Positions 15,224 through 23,645 of a stretch of DNA of 35,927 nucleotides are shown one piece after another. A program made the position numbers and the translations under genes. This DNA is from JBGTLW01 sp041743835 (GTDB lineage Bacteria > Planctomycetota > Phycisphaerae > Phycisphaerales > Phycisphaeraceae): the NCBI GenBank assembly GCA_041743835.1, contig JBGTLW010000294.1, positions 1-35,927 of the forward strand. Direction: 5' to 3'. The first letter of the stretch is position 1; each line of letters starts with the position of its first letter. The notes under the pieces were generated by a model, which ran no database searches, was not told the DNA's origin, and saw only the letters and a program-made list of their open reading frames with translations.

Positions 15224-15607
15224 ATGCCCCCGATCGACCCCACCGACCATCAGGAAGTTGTACCCGCGGCCCGGGGCTGCGCGGTGCTGATATCCGCGGC
15301 CGCGTGCGGGATGGTGCTGCTCACCACGCTGGTGCTCGGTGTCGTGCAACTCATCATCGCGCCACGTGTCGAGGCCAGCCTCGAATCGCGGAACGCCTCG
15401 GCCCCGGGGCTGACCGACTTTATCTTCAGCATCCCGTGGTGGTTGGCGGTCGTCATCGGGTTGGTGGTCGCGGGGTTTGCCGTCATCAAAGAACTGGCGA
15501 TCTCCCACGCCCTGGCGAACTTCATCATCAACGTGCTGATCCTGACCCTGCTGCTGGGCTACGGCGTTGTCGCGGCGGTGGGGTTGATCTCGCCGTATAT
15601 TCAATGA
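15224..15607 (+). CDS. Small membrane protein
   Basis: A 127-residue protein with likely membrane spans at about 18-45, 68-88 and 97-122 and no recognised domain. The ATG at 15224 is chosen; a longer upstream frame overlaps the previous gene. It lies 68 bp after the zinc-ribbon protein and 46 bp before trpG on the same strand, so the three may be co-transcribed. Confidence 0.6.
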   Translation: MPPIDPTDHQEVVPAARGCAVLISAAACGMVLLTTLVLGVVQLIIAPRVEASLESRNASAPGLTDFIFSIPWWLAVVIGLVVAGFAVIKELAISHALANFIINVLILTLLLGYGVVAAVGLISPYIQ

Positions 15608-15653
15608 ACCGGTGGCGGCTGACGCCGCGCGCTAAACGGTGGATACTTCACTG

Positions 15654-16301
15654 ATGATCCTGCTCATCGATAATTACGACAGCTTCACCTACAACCTGGT
15701 GCAACGCATCGGCGAGTTGCTCGTCGCGCAGGGGCAAGACCCCGATTCGCTGGGGATGAAGGTCATCCGCAACGACAAGATCACCCCGGCCGAGGCGCTG
15801 GAGCTGAACCCCAGCCACGTGATCGTGTCGCCCGGGCCTTGCTCGCCGAGGGAAGCGGGTGTGAGTTGTGCGATCATCGAGGCGTTTGCCGGGCGGGTCC
15901 CGGTGTTTGGTGTGTGCCTGGGGCACCAGTCCATCGGGCACCAGTTCGGGATGACCGTGGACCGCAACGTCCGCCTGATGCACGGCAAGACCTCGCCCAT
16001 CCATCATGATGGCAAGACCATCTTCGCGGGCATGAGTAACCCCTTCACTGCCACGCGGTATCACAGCCTGGTGATCATCAAAGACACCTTCGACCACAGC
16101 CGGTTTGAAGTCAGCGCGTGGACCGAGGAAGGCGAGATCATGGGCCTGCGCGCGAAGCCGGGCAGCCTGCCCGCGGGCGATGCACCGCTGGAGGGCGTCC
16201 AGTTCCACCCCGAAAGCTTCCTCACCACCGAAGGCCCGATCCTGCTGGCAAACTTCCTGGGCTTGCCCCGGCCCGCGTCACAGGTATTGCAACGCGCATA
16301 A
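15654..16301 (+). CDS. trpG: Glutamine amidotransferase, anthranilate/aminodeoxychorismate synthase component II
   Basis: This 215-residue class I glutamine amidotransferase releases ammonia from glutamine for the synthase subunit that makes anthranilate (tryptophan) or aminodeoxychorismate (folate). The triad is visible: the nucleophile Cys in GVCLGHQSIGHQFG, and His and Glu in GVQFHPESFLT. Oxyanion-side VSPGPCSPREAG and the opening ILLIDNYDSFTYNLVQ are typical. The partner gene trpE/pabB is not in the window, so trpG and pabA cannot be separated; one protein may serve both pathways. The ATG at 15654 is at the family start; an upstream start at 15639 adds five residues. A hairpin terminator follows immediately. 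Confidence 0.92.
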   Translation: MILLIDNYDSFTYNLVQRIGELLVAQGQDPDSLGMKVIRNDKITPAEALELNPSHVIVSPGPCSPREAGVSCAIIEAFAGRVPVFGVCLGHQSIGHQFGMTVDRNVRLMHGKTSPIHHDGKTIFAGMSNPFTATRYHSLVIIKDTFDHSRFEVSAWTEEGEIMGLRAKPGSLPAGDAPLEGVQFHPESFLTTEGPILLANFLGLPRPASQVLQRA

Positions 16302-16303
16302 AG

Positions 16304-16330
16304 AAGCCCACGTTCGCCGAACGTGGGCTT
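16304..16330. terminator. Bidirectional hairpin terminator between trpG and flagellin
   Basis: AAGCCCACGTTCG and its exact reverse complement form a 13-base palindrome around a single C (in practice an 11-bp stem with a five-base loop). It lies two bases after the trpG stop and 27 bases after the flagellin stop. On the minus strand the stem is followed by CTTCTTTAT, a short T-rich tail, so it should work best for flagellin. Confidence 0.85.
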
Positions 16331-16356
16331 CCGTGGGTTCATTAGGTTACGCCCGC

Positions 16357-17820
16357 TTATCCAAGCAGCGACAGCACGTTCTGGGCCGAGGAGTTGGCGA
16401 TCGCCAGGGTGGAGGTGCCCGCCTGCTGCAGGATCTGGGCACGGGTGAGCTTGGCGGTTTCTTCCGCGAAGTCGGTGTCACGGATCGAGCTTTCCGACGC
16501 GGTCAGGTTCTCCATCGCGATCTGCGTGGAGCGCAGCGAGGTCTGCAGCGTGTTCCGCTCGAACGCGCCGAGTCGGCCACGGAGCACCGAGACCTGATCG
16601 ATCGCGACATCCAGAATCTCCGACGCCTCTCGCGCCCTCCCCGCGACCAGCGAGTTGTCCCCGCCGGTGGCGATGGAGTTGAGGAACCCGGTCCGCGAGT
16701 TGCCCAGCCGGGACGCGGCGACGGACTGGATGCCGAAGCCGACCTGCTGCTGGCTGTTGACCGATGGCCCGATCTGATAGGTCGCCCCGCCACCGGTGAT
16801 GGTGAAGTCATAGGGCGTGCCCGCCGACTGAGCCGCGGCACTGGTGAGGGTCAGCCCGAGGTTGAGCGTGCTGGTGTTGAGCTTGACGTTGAGCCCGTCG
16901 CCGATGGCCAGGTTGCCATTGACCAGGGCGAGCACGTCGGTCCCCGTGTCGCGGTTGATGGCTGTGCCGCCCTGCTCGTCAAAGCCCTGGAAGAAGTCGC
17001 CCTTGTCTAGCTTGCGGATGGAGACGAAGGAAGACGACCCGAACTCAGACGCCTGGAGCACAAGCCCGGACGTGGGATCACCCGCAGAGACCAGCGCGGC
17101 CGTCACCCCGGTCGCATCGCGGACCTGGTTGATCGCGGCCGCGACTGCGGAGAGCGTGGTTCCGGAGACGAAGCTGAACACCTGCACACCCCGCGTGCCC
17201 TGCACCTCGAAGGTCACCGACGACAGGAACGCGCCCGGCGCCCCAGCGGTGTTGCCGGAGATGAACAGCGAGCCTTTGACAGCGGAGTTGAGCACCTCGA
17301 CGCTGACGGGGATCGTGGCGTCGAGCCCGAAGTTTGCACCGAAGACCGTCACATCGCTGATCTCGGTGTTGTCGATGCCGGAGCTGAGGTAGTCCAGCGA
17401 GCCGTTGAGCAGCTTGAGCCCCGCGAAGGAGGCGGTGTTGGAGATGCGGGTGATCGATTCGACGGCGGAGTCGATCTGCAACTGGTTGGCCTCGATCTCC
17501 TCTTGCGAGAAGGCGCCGGTGTTGGCCGCCTCGATGGTGAGGCTCTTGATCGAGACCAGCAGCGCGTTGATCTCCTGCAGCGCGCCCTCGGTGGTCGCGA
17601 TGACGCTGGATGCGCGCTCCACGTTCTCGATGGCCTGGCCGACGCCCGCGATCTCTGTCCGCAGGCGTTCAGAGACGATCAGCCCGGCGGGGTCATCCGC
17701 GCCGCGGTTGATCTTCAGGCCCGTGCTTAGCCGCTGGAGGCGGGTCGCGAGGTCTGCGTTGGTCCGGTTGAGGTTGTTCTGTGCGATCAGTGCCGAGACA
17801 TTGGTGTTGATGCGTGTCAT
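16357..17820 (-). CDS. fliC: Flagellin
   Basis: The filament subunit, 487 residues. The conserved ends are clear: MTRINTNVSALIAQNNLNRT and LQRLSTGLKINRGADDPAGL at the N-terminus (D0/D1), and TDFAEETAKLTRAQILQQAG ending in NVLSLLG at the C-terminus. The middle (about 150-380) is variable and contains a flagellin-IN-like motif (TLSAVAAAINQVRDATG). It has no signal peptide, as expected for export by the flagellar type III system. The ATG at 17820 has GGAGG seven bases upstream, and that site lies in a CsrA-type hairpin. fliW and csrA are the next genes upstream on the same strand. FliW normally binds the C-terminal region of flagellin. Confidence 0.96.
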   Translation of the reverse strand: MTRINTNVSALIAQNNLNRTNADLATRLQRLSTGLKINRGADDPAGLIVSERLRTEIAGVGQAIENVERASSVIATTEGALQEINALLVSIKSLTIEAANTGAFSQEEIEANQLQIDSAVESITRISNTASFAGLKLLNGSLDYLSSGIDNTEISDVTVFGANFGLDATIPVSVEVLNSAVKGSLFISGNTAGAPGAFLSSVTFEVQGTRGVQVFSFVSGTTLSAVAAAINQVRDATGVTAALVSAGDPTSGLVLQASEFGSSSFVSIRKLDKGDFFQGFDEQGGTAINRDTGTDVLALVNGNLAIGDGLNVKLNTSTLNLGLTLTSAAAQSAGTPYDFTITGGGATYQIGPSVNSQQQVGFGIQSVAASRLGNSRTGFLNSIATGGDNSLVAGRAREASEILDVAIDQVSVLRGRLGAFERNTLQTSLRSTQIAMENLTASESSIRDTDFAEETAKLTRAQILQQAGTSTLAIANSSAQNVLSLLG

Positions 17821-17841
17821 TGACAATCCTCCGTGATTGTC
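17821..17841 (-). promoter_or_regulatory. CsrA-type hairpin covering the flagellin ribosome binding site
   Basis: In the transcript, GACAAUC and GAUUGUC form a perfect 7-bp stem around the hexaloop ACGGAG, and the stem ends one base before the AUG. The loop holds ANGGA, the core of CsrA recognition, and overlaps the GGAGG Shine-Dalgarno. A second ANGGA (AUGGA) occurs upstream at 17913-17917. By analogy with the known CsrA-hag system, CsrA bound here would block flagellin translation until FliW removes it. Confidence 0.75.
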
Positions 17842-17962
17842 GGTTTAGGCAACGCTGTGTGCGTGTGTTGTGTCGCTCGTTGCCTCTGGGGATGGTCGGG
17901 CTGCCCTGTCACTCCATTGCGGGCGGGGCCGGACCGGGAAGGTGCCGCTTGCCGATGTATTT

Positions 17963-18220
17963 CTACGACGCCTTGGCGTCGCCTCTGCCGTGGGGCTTGC
18001 GCAGGTGGGCGATGGTCGGTGGCAGGTCCTCGACCCGCACCATCGCCGCTTCCGCGTTCTCCCGCTGGATGGCCTGATAGACCTCTTTGCGGTGCACCTG
18101 CACCGTCCGCGGGGCGTTGATCCCCAAACGTACTTTGTCGCCCCGGATATCGACGATCGTGATCTCGATGTCGTCGCCGATCATGATCGTTTCGTCTCGT
18201 TGCCTGGATAGCACGAGCAT
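17963..18220 (-). CDS. csrA: Carbon storage regulator CsrA, translational repressor
   Basis: An 85-residue RNA-binding protein. MLVLSRQRDETIMIGDDIEI and the strand pair VRLGINAPRTVQVHRKEVY are diagnostic; the Arg after ...INAP.....H in the C-terminal strand region and Leu4/Arg6 are the usual RNA contacts. It is longer than E. coli CsrA (61 residues) owing to a basic tail (HLRKPHGRGDAKAS). The ATG at 18220 is preceded by AAGGAG ten bases upstream; the extra 22 codons of the longer frame are rejected. Its position between fliW and flagellin indicates the FliW-controlled type that represses flagellin translation. Confidence 0.96.
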   Translation of the reverse strand: MLVLSRQRDETIMIGDDIEITIVDIRGDKVRLGINAPRTVQVHRKEVYQAIQRENAEAAMVRVEDLPPTIAHLRKPHGRGDAKAS

Positions 18221-18370
18221 GGGTGCAGACTCCTTCCCACAACACGGACACGTCCTTGCGTCCGGTGGACTTCTTCTTCCATTCAAACTGTGATCGGGTT
18301 GCGATCATGGTTGTGACGTTCACAATGTGCCGGCAACGGGCCGGCGTCTAACGGTCATCTATCCCGCCGC

Positions 18371-18814
18371 TCACGCGCTGGCCGCCAACGGGACCTGCAA
18401 CTCGACCAGCGGCACACGCGTGGTGTACCGGCGGTCCGAGAGCACCAACTGCTCGCCCACCCGCCGCGACACGCTGACCACCAGCGGCCCCTGGAGGTTG
18501 CCGGTGAGTGTGTGCCCGCGCTTGTTGACGATCACAAAAACCTGGGCGTGCTCCAGCGTGTCCACGCCCATGTCCTCGAGCTGCTCGCCACGGACCGGGA
18601 CCTTGTACGTCGGCACGAACAGGCTCGGGTCCGTCACCACGAAAGCCAGCTCCGCCACGTCCACCGACTGGAGCCACCAGAAGGTGCTGTCCTCCCCAGC
18701 CTCGATCAGCACGTAACGCGTGTACCTCGGGAAGCCGAGCAACCCCTTGGGGAACGTGATAATGCGACTCTCGTCGATCGTCACCTCACCGAACCTTGTC
18801 GTCTGGATCAACAT
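18371..18814 (-). CDS. fliW: Flagellar assembly factor FliW
   Basis: A 147-residue cytoplasmic protein that binds either flagellin or CsrA and so couples filament assembly to flagellin synthesis. The family start MLIQTTRFGEVTIDESRIIT and FPKGLLGFPRYTRYVL (about 21-36) are clear, as is LTGNLQGPLVVSVSRRVGEQLVL near 110-132. Length is usual. The ATG at 18814 has AAGGA seven bases upstream. It lies 150 bp upstream of csrA and 178 bp downstream of flgL, all on the same strand, the classic flgL-fliW-csrA-flagellin order. Confidence 0.95.
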   Translation of the reverse strand: MLIQTTRFGEVTIDESRIITFPKGLLGFPRYTRYVLIEAGEDSTFWWLQSVDVAELAFVVTDPSLFVPTYKVPVRGEQLEDMGVDTLEHAQVFVIVNKRGHTLTGNLQGPLVVSVSRRVGEQLVLSDRRYTTRVPLVELQVPLAASA

Positions 18815-18960
18815 GTCAACGTCCTTGTCCACGGCCAAACCATCCTGGGAACCAACCGGCATTCGGGCCCCTTTTCAAGCCCATCTTGCCGGGCGACGGC
18901 ATCCTGCCGTCTTCTAACTCCGGGCGTTGGCCGGCCGATTGGCCCCACGCCCGCGCAACT

Positions 18961-18979
18961 GTTGCGCCCTGGGCGCAAC
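18961..18979. terminator. Short perfect palindrome between flgL and fliW
   Basis: GTTGCGCCC and GGGCGCAAC surround a single T, 14 bases after the flgL stop. It could form a small hairpin that ends or attenuates the upstream transcript before fliW. No T-tract follows on the minus strand, so it is a weak terminator at best. Confidence 0.4.
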
Positions 18980-18992
18980 CCGATCCGCGCAA

Positions 18993-20948
18993 TTACCGCA
19001 GGAAATCCATCAGCGACAGCTGAAGGTTCTGCGACCCAACACTCAAGGAGGCCTGCAACTGCGTCTGCAATTGCGTGAACCGGGTGATCACCGCGGTCAG
19101 GTCTGCGTCCTTGAGGTCCGAAAGCATTGTTTTCTCTGCAAGTTCCATGTCTGCTGCCCGCTGTTCCTGGTCTTCGATCCGCCGAGCCTGCACGCCGACG
19201 ACCGCACGGGCCGCGACGATCTGATCGATCGACTCTTCCAACCCACCACCAGCAAGCGTGATGCCAGAAGTGTTGTCACTGGTCAATGCATCACGCAAAT
19301 TGATCAAATGGGTGAACGCGTTCTCCACCCGCACCCGGGATTGATCCGCACCGACCAGCGAATTGCCCGCCCCGGCATTCCCGGTGATCCCCAGTTGATC
19401 GCCAGCGGTGGAGATCGACGCGTTGGCGATCACAAAGTCGTTGGCCCCCACGGTGTTGTCCTCGAACGAGAAGCCGTTGCCCGTCGCCACAAGCCCGGCA
19501 TTAAAATCCACACCCACCGCCAGGCCCGCGCCCGCAGCCGCGGCATTCACAGCATCAATCACATCCTGCACCGTCTGCGCCCCGGTCAGGTCCACCGTGA
19601 ACGTCGTGCCATCATGCAACGCAAACGAAAGGTCATCCTCGCCTTCCAGAGGCTGCACGCCGATCCCAAAGCGGAACTCGGACAGCGACGTGTTGCTGCC
19701 CATCGTCCGCAGCCCCAGGTCCTGCGCGGTCGTCCCGCCGTTTTCGCCGATCGACAGGGAGATGCCGGACACCTCACTCACCAGGTCCAGCCCGGTGCGC
19801 GTGTCGTTGATGACCAGCCGGACGCCGAGGTTCAAGGCATCGACCGCGTTGACCATGTCCTGCACCGTCGTCGCGGTGGAGAAGTCGGCGACGCGGGTCT
19901 GTTCACCGTGGGTAATGCGAAGCGCGGAGGCGAAATCGACGGCCGCGCCCAGGTCCGCGAGGTTCGTGGTCAGCGCGAGCTTGGCCCCGACCGATGGGCC
20001 GGCACCCGACGCGGGGCCCAGCCCTGTGGCCAGCACCAGGCCCAGACCCGCCGCGGTGTTGCCCTGCCCGGACTCAGCGATCGACAGGTCAAACCCGCCG
20101 TTGGCATCGAGCTCAAACCCGCCGCCCGCAAGGTTCAGCGTCCCAGCCGCGGGGTTGATTGACGCGATTGCATCATTGACCCGCGTGGTCACATCGCCCA
20201 GCGTGTCCGCCGTGGATAGGTCCACCGTCACAGACGTGCCGTTGACCGTCACGACCACCGGCCCTTTGTTCACGCCGTTGCCCAAGGCCCCGAAGATGTC
20301 CGCCAAGCGTGTCTGCGCATTGGGCTCAACCTGCAAGTTCACTTGTGTCTTGACCCGGCTGGACAGCGCTCCAAAGCCCGCGACACCATTGCTGGTGAAG
20401 TCTTCATTGCGCAGCGTGCCCACATCGTTCTGCAGGTTGACCCCCGTGCCCTTGTAACGGATACCGCCGAGAAACTCCTCAAACACCAGCCCGTTGGCCT
20501 CCGCGCCGTTGTTCCCGCCGAACACCGAGAGGTCGGCAAACTGCCGATTGGCGATATCAAACATCGCCTTGATCTGTGCATCGATCACCACCGCCTGGGT
20601 CTTGCGTGTCGTGGTGTCCGACCCCACGCCAACCTGGCTCGACGCGATGTCCCGCGCTTCGAGCAGGATGTTCGTCGCGTCGTTGAGTGCCTGGTCCGCG
20701 GTGTTGAGCACGTTCTTGGCAAACGACAGGTTGTTGCTCTGCTGCTTCCGCTCGTCGAGCTTGCGCTCCAGGAACATGATCGTGGAGACCCGGTCGGGTA
20801 TGTCCGACGCACGGTTGAAGGCGTTACCCGTGGTGATCTGCCGCTGCACCTCGAAGAGCTCGCGCTGCGTCTGGTTAAGCCGCGCAAGCAGCGAATCGCT
20901 GGCGAGTTGGCTGCTGACGCGGGAGAGTGGTGGGATGATGCCGGCCAT
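18993..20948 (-). CDS. flgL: Flagellar hook-associated protein 3 (hook-filament junction), enlarged
   Basis: FlgL links hook to filament together with FlgK. The N-terminus (LLARLNQTQRELFEVQRQIT, then GNAFNRASDIPDRVSTIMFLE) and the C-terminus (ending LQASLSVGSQNLQLSLMDFL) match the family. At 651 residues it is about twice the length of enterobacterial FlgL (roughly 317). The extra middle carries three flagellin-IN-like repeats: DLSTADTLGDVTTRVNDAI, DFSTATTVQDMVNAVDALN and DLTGAQTVQDVIDAVNAAA, each followed by Gly-rich strands. The ATG at 20948 starts 30 bases after the flgK stop. No signal peptide, as expected for type III export. Confidence 0.93.
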   Translation of the reverse strand: MAGIIPPLSRVSSQLASDSLLARLNQTQRELFEVQRQITTGNAFNRASDIPDRVSTIMFLERKLDERKQQSNNLSFAKNVLNTADQALNDATNILLEARDIASSQVGVGSDTTTRKTQAVVIDAQIKAMFDIANRQFADLSVFGGNNGAEANGLVFEEFLGGIRYKGTGVNLQNDVGTLRNEDFTSNGVAGFGALSSRVKTQVNLQVEPNAQTRLADIFGALGNGVNKGPVVVTVNGTSVTVDLSTADTLGDVTTRVNDAIASINPAAGTLNLAGGGFELDANGGFDLSIAESGQGNTAAGLGLVLATGLGPASGAGPSVGAKLALTTNLADLGAAVDFASALRITHGEQTRVADFSTATTVQDMVNAVDALNLGVRLVINDTRTGLDLVSEVSGISLSIGENGGTTAQDLGLRTMGSNTSLSEFRFGIGVQPLEGEDDLSFALHDGTTFTVDLTGAQTVQDVIDAVNAAAAGAGLAVGVDFNAGLVATGNGFSFEDNTVGANDFVIANASISTAGDQLGITGNAGAGNSLVGADQSRVRVENAFTHLINLRDALTSDNTSGITLAGGGLEESIDQIVAARAVVGVQARRIEDQEQRAADMELAEKTMLSDLKDADLTAVITRFTQLQTQLQASLSVGSQNLQLSLMDFLR

Positions 20949-20978
20949 GGTTTTCTGGTTCGTGGTGTAATCCGGTCA

Positions 20979-22685
20979 CTAAGCGAGCGACAGCAACGTC
21001 TGCATCAACTCATCAATCACGGTGATAAACCGGGCGTTGGCCTGGAACGCACGCTGGTACTGGAGCAGGTCGATGGTCTCCTCGTCCGCGTTGACGCCAG
21101 ACAAGGACTGCTGCTGGGTCTGGAGCGCTTCCTTGACCACGGTGTCTGCCTCGACCGCGGCCCGCGTCTGAGAAAGACGGATGGCGAAGTCCTCGACGTG
21201 GCGGTTCCAGTATTGCGTCAGGCTCATCCCGTCCAGCGAGGCAACGCCCGTCTCCCGGAGGGCCGCGATCGCAAGCGCGGTGCGGTTGTCGCCGGGCAGG
21301 TTCTCCATGGCCGCGGCTATGAAGTTTGGGTTTCGCACGAGCGGGTTGACCGCCATGTCCGTCGCGTCGCCGCCGGAGAAGAACGTGTTGATCCCCAGCA
21401 CCGCGAGGACGCCCGACGAGTCTTCGCTGAACGTGATCTCAAAGTCGGCGGTGTCGGCCGACAGCGTGACCGTGCCGTCGCCATTGACCGTCGCGGTCAG
21501 GTTCGGGATGCCGTTGAGCTCGGTGGCCAGCGAGCTGAGCGAGGTGTCCGCAGCGGGGTTGATGCCATCGAGATCGACATTGACGATGGTCGTCGTCTGC
21601 TGCCCGGTGGACTTCTGCGTCAGGTGGACCTTGAACGAGCCGTGCTCCGGGATGAAGTCAAGCTCCAGTGCCGGGTCATTGAGCACAAGGCTCGGGTCCG
21701 CCACGCGGGTCGTGCCGGTGACACTATCGAAGCCACGCAGGGCCTGGCCCTGGCTGTGGATGCGGTTGGTCTGGAAGATCAGCTCGTTAGCGAAGGTGTC
21801 CAGGGTCTGGATCGCGTCGGCCAGGTCGGTGTTGTTAAACGCGATGTACCCGCCCAACTCGCCGGACGACAGGTCGAGCCGGCTCTTGTCTGCACGGATG
21901 ACCACGCGGGTGATCGTCTGATCGCCTTGCACCTCGGTTTGCAGGTCGAGCCCGCGCGATTGGCCGTTGAGCATGATCGGCAGCGAGCCGACGAACACAT
22001 CCAGCGAGCCGTTGTTCTGCTCGACGGTGGAGATGTCCAGATACTTGGCCAGGTCGTTGAGCAGCACATCGCGCTGGTCGCGCAGGCCCATGGCCTGGCT
22101 CGAAGCCCCGCCCTCGGCGGTGACGATCTGCTTGTTGAGAACCTCAAGCCGGCTGAGGATGTCGTTGGCCGCGGTGACGGCGTTGCCCAGCGCCGCGTTG
22201 GTCTGCACCTGCAAGTCCGTGAAGCTGGTCCGCATATCGACCACGAAGTTGGATAGTGACGCGGCCTCCTCCGCCACCAGCGACCGCAGCGAAAGGTCCT
22301 GCGGGTTATTCGACAGCTGCGACCACGCATTGAAGTACGACTGAAGCCGGGATGACAGGTCGATGCTCGTGAACTCGTTCTCGATCGACTCGATCTGAGC
22401 CAGCAGGTTCTGCCGGACCGATGACCGCGATTCCTGGCTGATGGCCTCACGCAGCCGGCCCTCGAGCGCGGCATTCACGGTGCGGGTGATCGACTCGATC
22501 TGTACACCCTGGCCCAGGAACAACCCGGACTGAAACTCACGATCCCCGATCGGCGCGAGCGACACCTGCTGGCGGTGGTACCCGCGCGTCGCCAGGTTGG
22601 CGAGGTTGTTGCCGGTGACCGCGAGTGCCGCCTGGCTGGCGAGCAATCCGGATCGGCCGATGTTGAGCGAGCTTCCGAGGGTCAT
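20979..22685 (-). CDS. flgK: Flagellar hook-associated protein 1
   Basis: A 568-residue junction protein exported by the flagellar secretion system. The N-terminus LNIGRSGLLASQAALAVTGN with NLANLATRGYHRQQV is the rod/hook/HAP signature, and the C-terminus (QQQSLSGVNADEETIDLLQY, FQANARFITVIDELMQTLL) is the family's D0 helix. Length is close to the usual 550. It is the third gene of the flgN-flgK-flgL block, starting three bases from the FlgN-like gene's stop. Confidence 0.96.
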   Translation of the reverse strand: MTLGSSLNIGRSGLLASQAALAVTGNNLANLATRGYHRQQVSLAPIGDREFQSGLFLGQGVQIESITRTVNAALEGRLREAISQESRSSVRQNLLAQIESIENEFTSIDLSSRLQSYFNAWSQLSNNPQDLSLRSLVAEEAASLSNFVVDMRTSFTDLQVQTNAALGNAVTAANDILSRLEVLNKQIVTAEGGASSQAMGLRDQRDVLLNDLAKYLDISTVEQNNGSLDVFVGSLPIMLNGQSRGLDLQTEVQGDQTITRVVIRADKSRLDLSSGELGGYIAFNNTDLADAIQTLDTFANELIFQTNRIHSQGQALRGFDSVTGTTRVADPSLVLNDPALELDFIPEHGSFKVHLTQKSTGQQTTTIVNVDLDGINPAADTSLSSLATELNGIPNLTATVNGDGTVTLSADTADFEITFSEDSSGVLAVLGINTFFSGGDATDMAVNPLVRNPNFIAAAMENLPGDNRTALAIAALRETGVASLDGMSLTQYWNRHVEDFAIRLSQTRAAVEADTVVKEALQTQQQSLSGVNADEETIDLLQYQRAFQANARFITVIDELMQTLLSLA

Positions 22686-22688
22686 GGT

Positions 22689-23213
22689 TTAAGCCGTGAG
22701 GTTGATCGTCCGCATGGTGATCGCCGCCTGGGGGCGCTGGCCCTGTCTCCCGTAGGTGCTCACGCCGGTGGAGAGTGTCCCGATCGTCTGGATCAGCCCG
22801 GTCATGTGACGGACCAGCGACTCCGCGGCCCGGCGGGCGACCGATGTCTCATGCTGCACCTGCTGCATGCGCCCGACCAACTGCTGCCGCGCCACCAGCA
22901 AACGGCCCCGCGCCGGCTCCTCAAGACGCTGCGCCAAGTCGCTGAGCTTCATAGGCTCCGCGGCATCCGGCGCGACATGCAAGGTCAGCGCAGCCACCAG
23001 TTCCAGCCGACGCTTCTCCATGCCGGTGATCCGCTGGACCAGCTCGCCCTCCAGCCGACACAGCGCATCCATGGCACGCCGTTCGCCGGTCTTCATCACT
23101 TCGCGCTTACGCTGCATCGTCGCCAGCAGTTGTGAGTGCTGGTCCAGCAGCTCGCGCAGCAGCGTTTCGAGCTGGTCCACAAGGCGGTCGGGGTGGATCG
23201 GGGTGGTTGTCAT
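22689..23213 (-). CDS. flgN: FlgN-like export chaperone for hook-associated proteins
   Basis: A 174-residue helical cytoplasmic protein with long charged heptad-type helices (LVDQLETLLRELLDQHSQLL, MKTGERRAMDALCRLEGELV) and no signal peptide. FlgN family proteins hold FlgK and FlgL for export. The sequence match is loose, as is usual for FlgN; position directly before flgK supports the call. The C-terminus (TGVSTYGRQGQRPQAAITMR) resembles the tail of other FlgN proteins. The ATG at 23213 is chosen over an upstream frame that overlaps the rod-binding gene. Confidence 0.8.
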   Translation of the reverse strand: MTTTPIHPDRLVDQLETLLRELLDQHSQLLATMQRKREVMKTGERRAMDALCRLEGELVQRITGMEKRRLELVAALTLHVAPDAAEPMKLSDLAQRLEEPARGRLLVARQQLVGRMQQVQHETSVARRAAESLVRHMTGLIQTIGTLSTGVSTYGRQGQRPQAAITMRTINLTA

Positions 23214-23217
23214 GGTG

Positions 23218-23643
23218 TTACGCCGCGATATCCAGGGTCTGCATGGCCACACGGGCATCGTCACGCTGCTGATACGTCTGCGAAAGCCGCTGGTGGATCA
23301 CCTCGACGATCGGGAAGTTACCCCCCGCCACCATCCGGTCCGCGATCACGGTGTCCATCTGCTGCTTGAAGGTGTCCTCAGCGAACCCGCCCCCGAACAG
23401 GTCGCTGTCCAGCGGCTGCTCGCGGAACTCTTCCATCAGCGGCAGGATGAAAGCCGACGCCACAAGCTGCTCAACCGCTTCGCGGACCTGCTCGTCGCGC
23501 GTCTTGCCCGAGGCGCGCTGCGCATCAGAGGACGCGGTGAGCAGGCTGGTGAAGCCCGTCGCGGTCTGGGAGTGCGCAGGCCGGGCAGTCATTTGCCCCG
23601 CGGTGAGGCTCGCGGTCACGGGTTGTGGGACGGAGAGCTGCAT
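23218..23643 (-). CDS. flgJ: Rod-binding protein (FlgJ N-terminal domain only)
   Basis: A 141-residue protein matching the rod-capping half of FlgJ: REAVEQLVASAFILPLMEEF then FGGGFAEDTFKQQMDTVIAD, the conserved core of the rod-binding domain. The muramidase domain found in enterobacterial FlgJ (about 313 residues) is missing, so peptidoglycan cutting must be done by another enzyme. The first 40 residues are low complexity. It starts two bases after flgI ends and ends four bases before the next gene. Confidence 0.88.
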   Translation of the reverse strand: MQLSVPQPVTASLTAGQMTARPAHSQTATGFTSLLTASSDAQRASGKTRDEQVREAVEQLVASAFILPLMEEFREQPLDSDLFGGGFAEDTFKQQMDTVIADRMVAGGNFPIVEVIHQRLSQTYQQRDDARVAMQTLDIAA

Positions 23644-23645
23644 GG

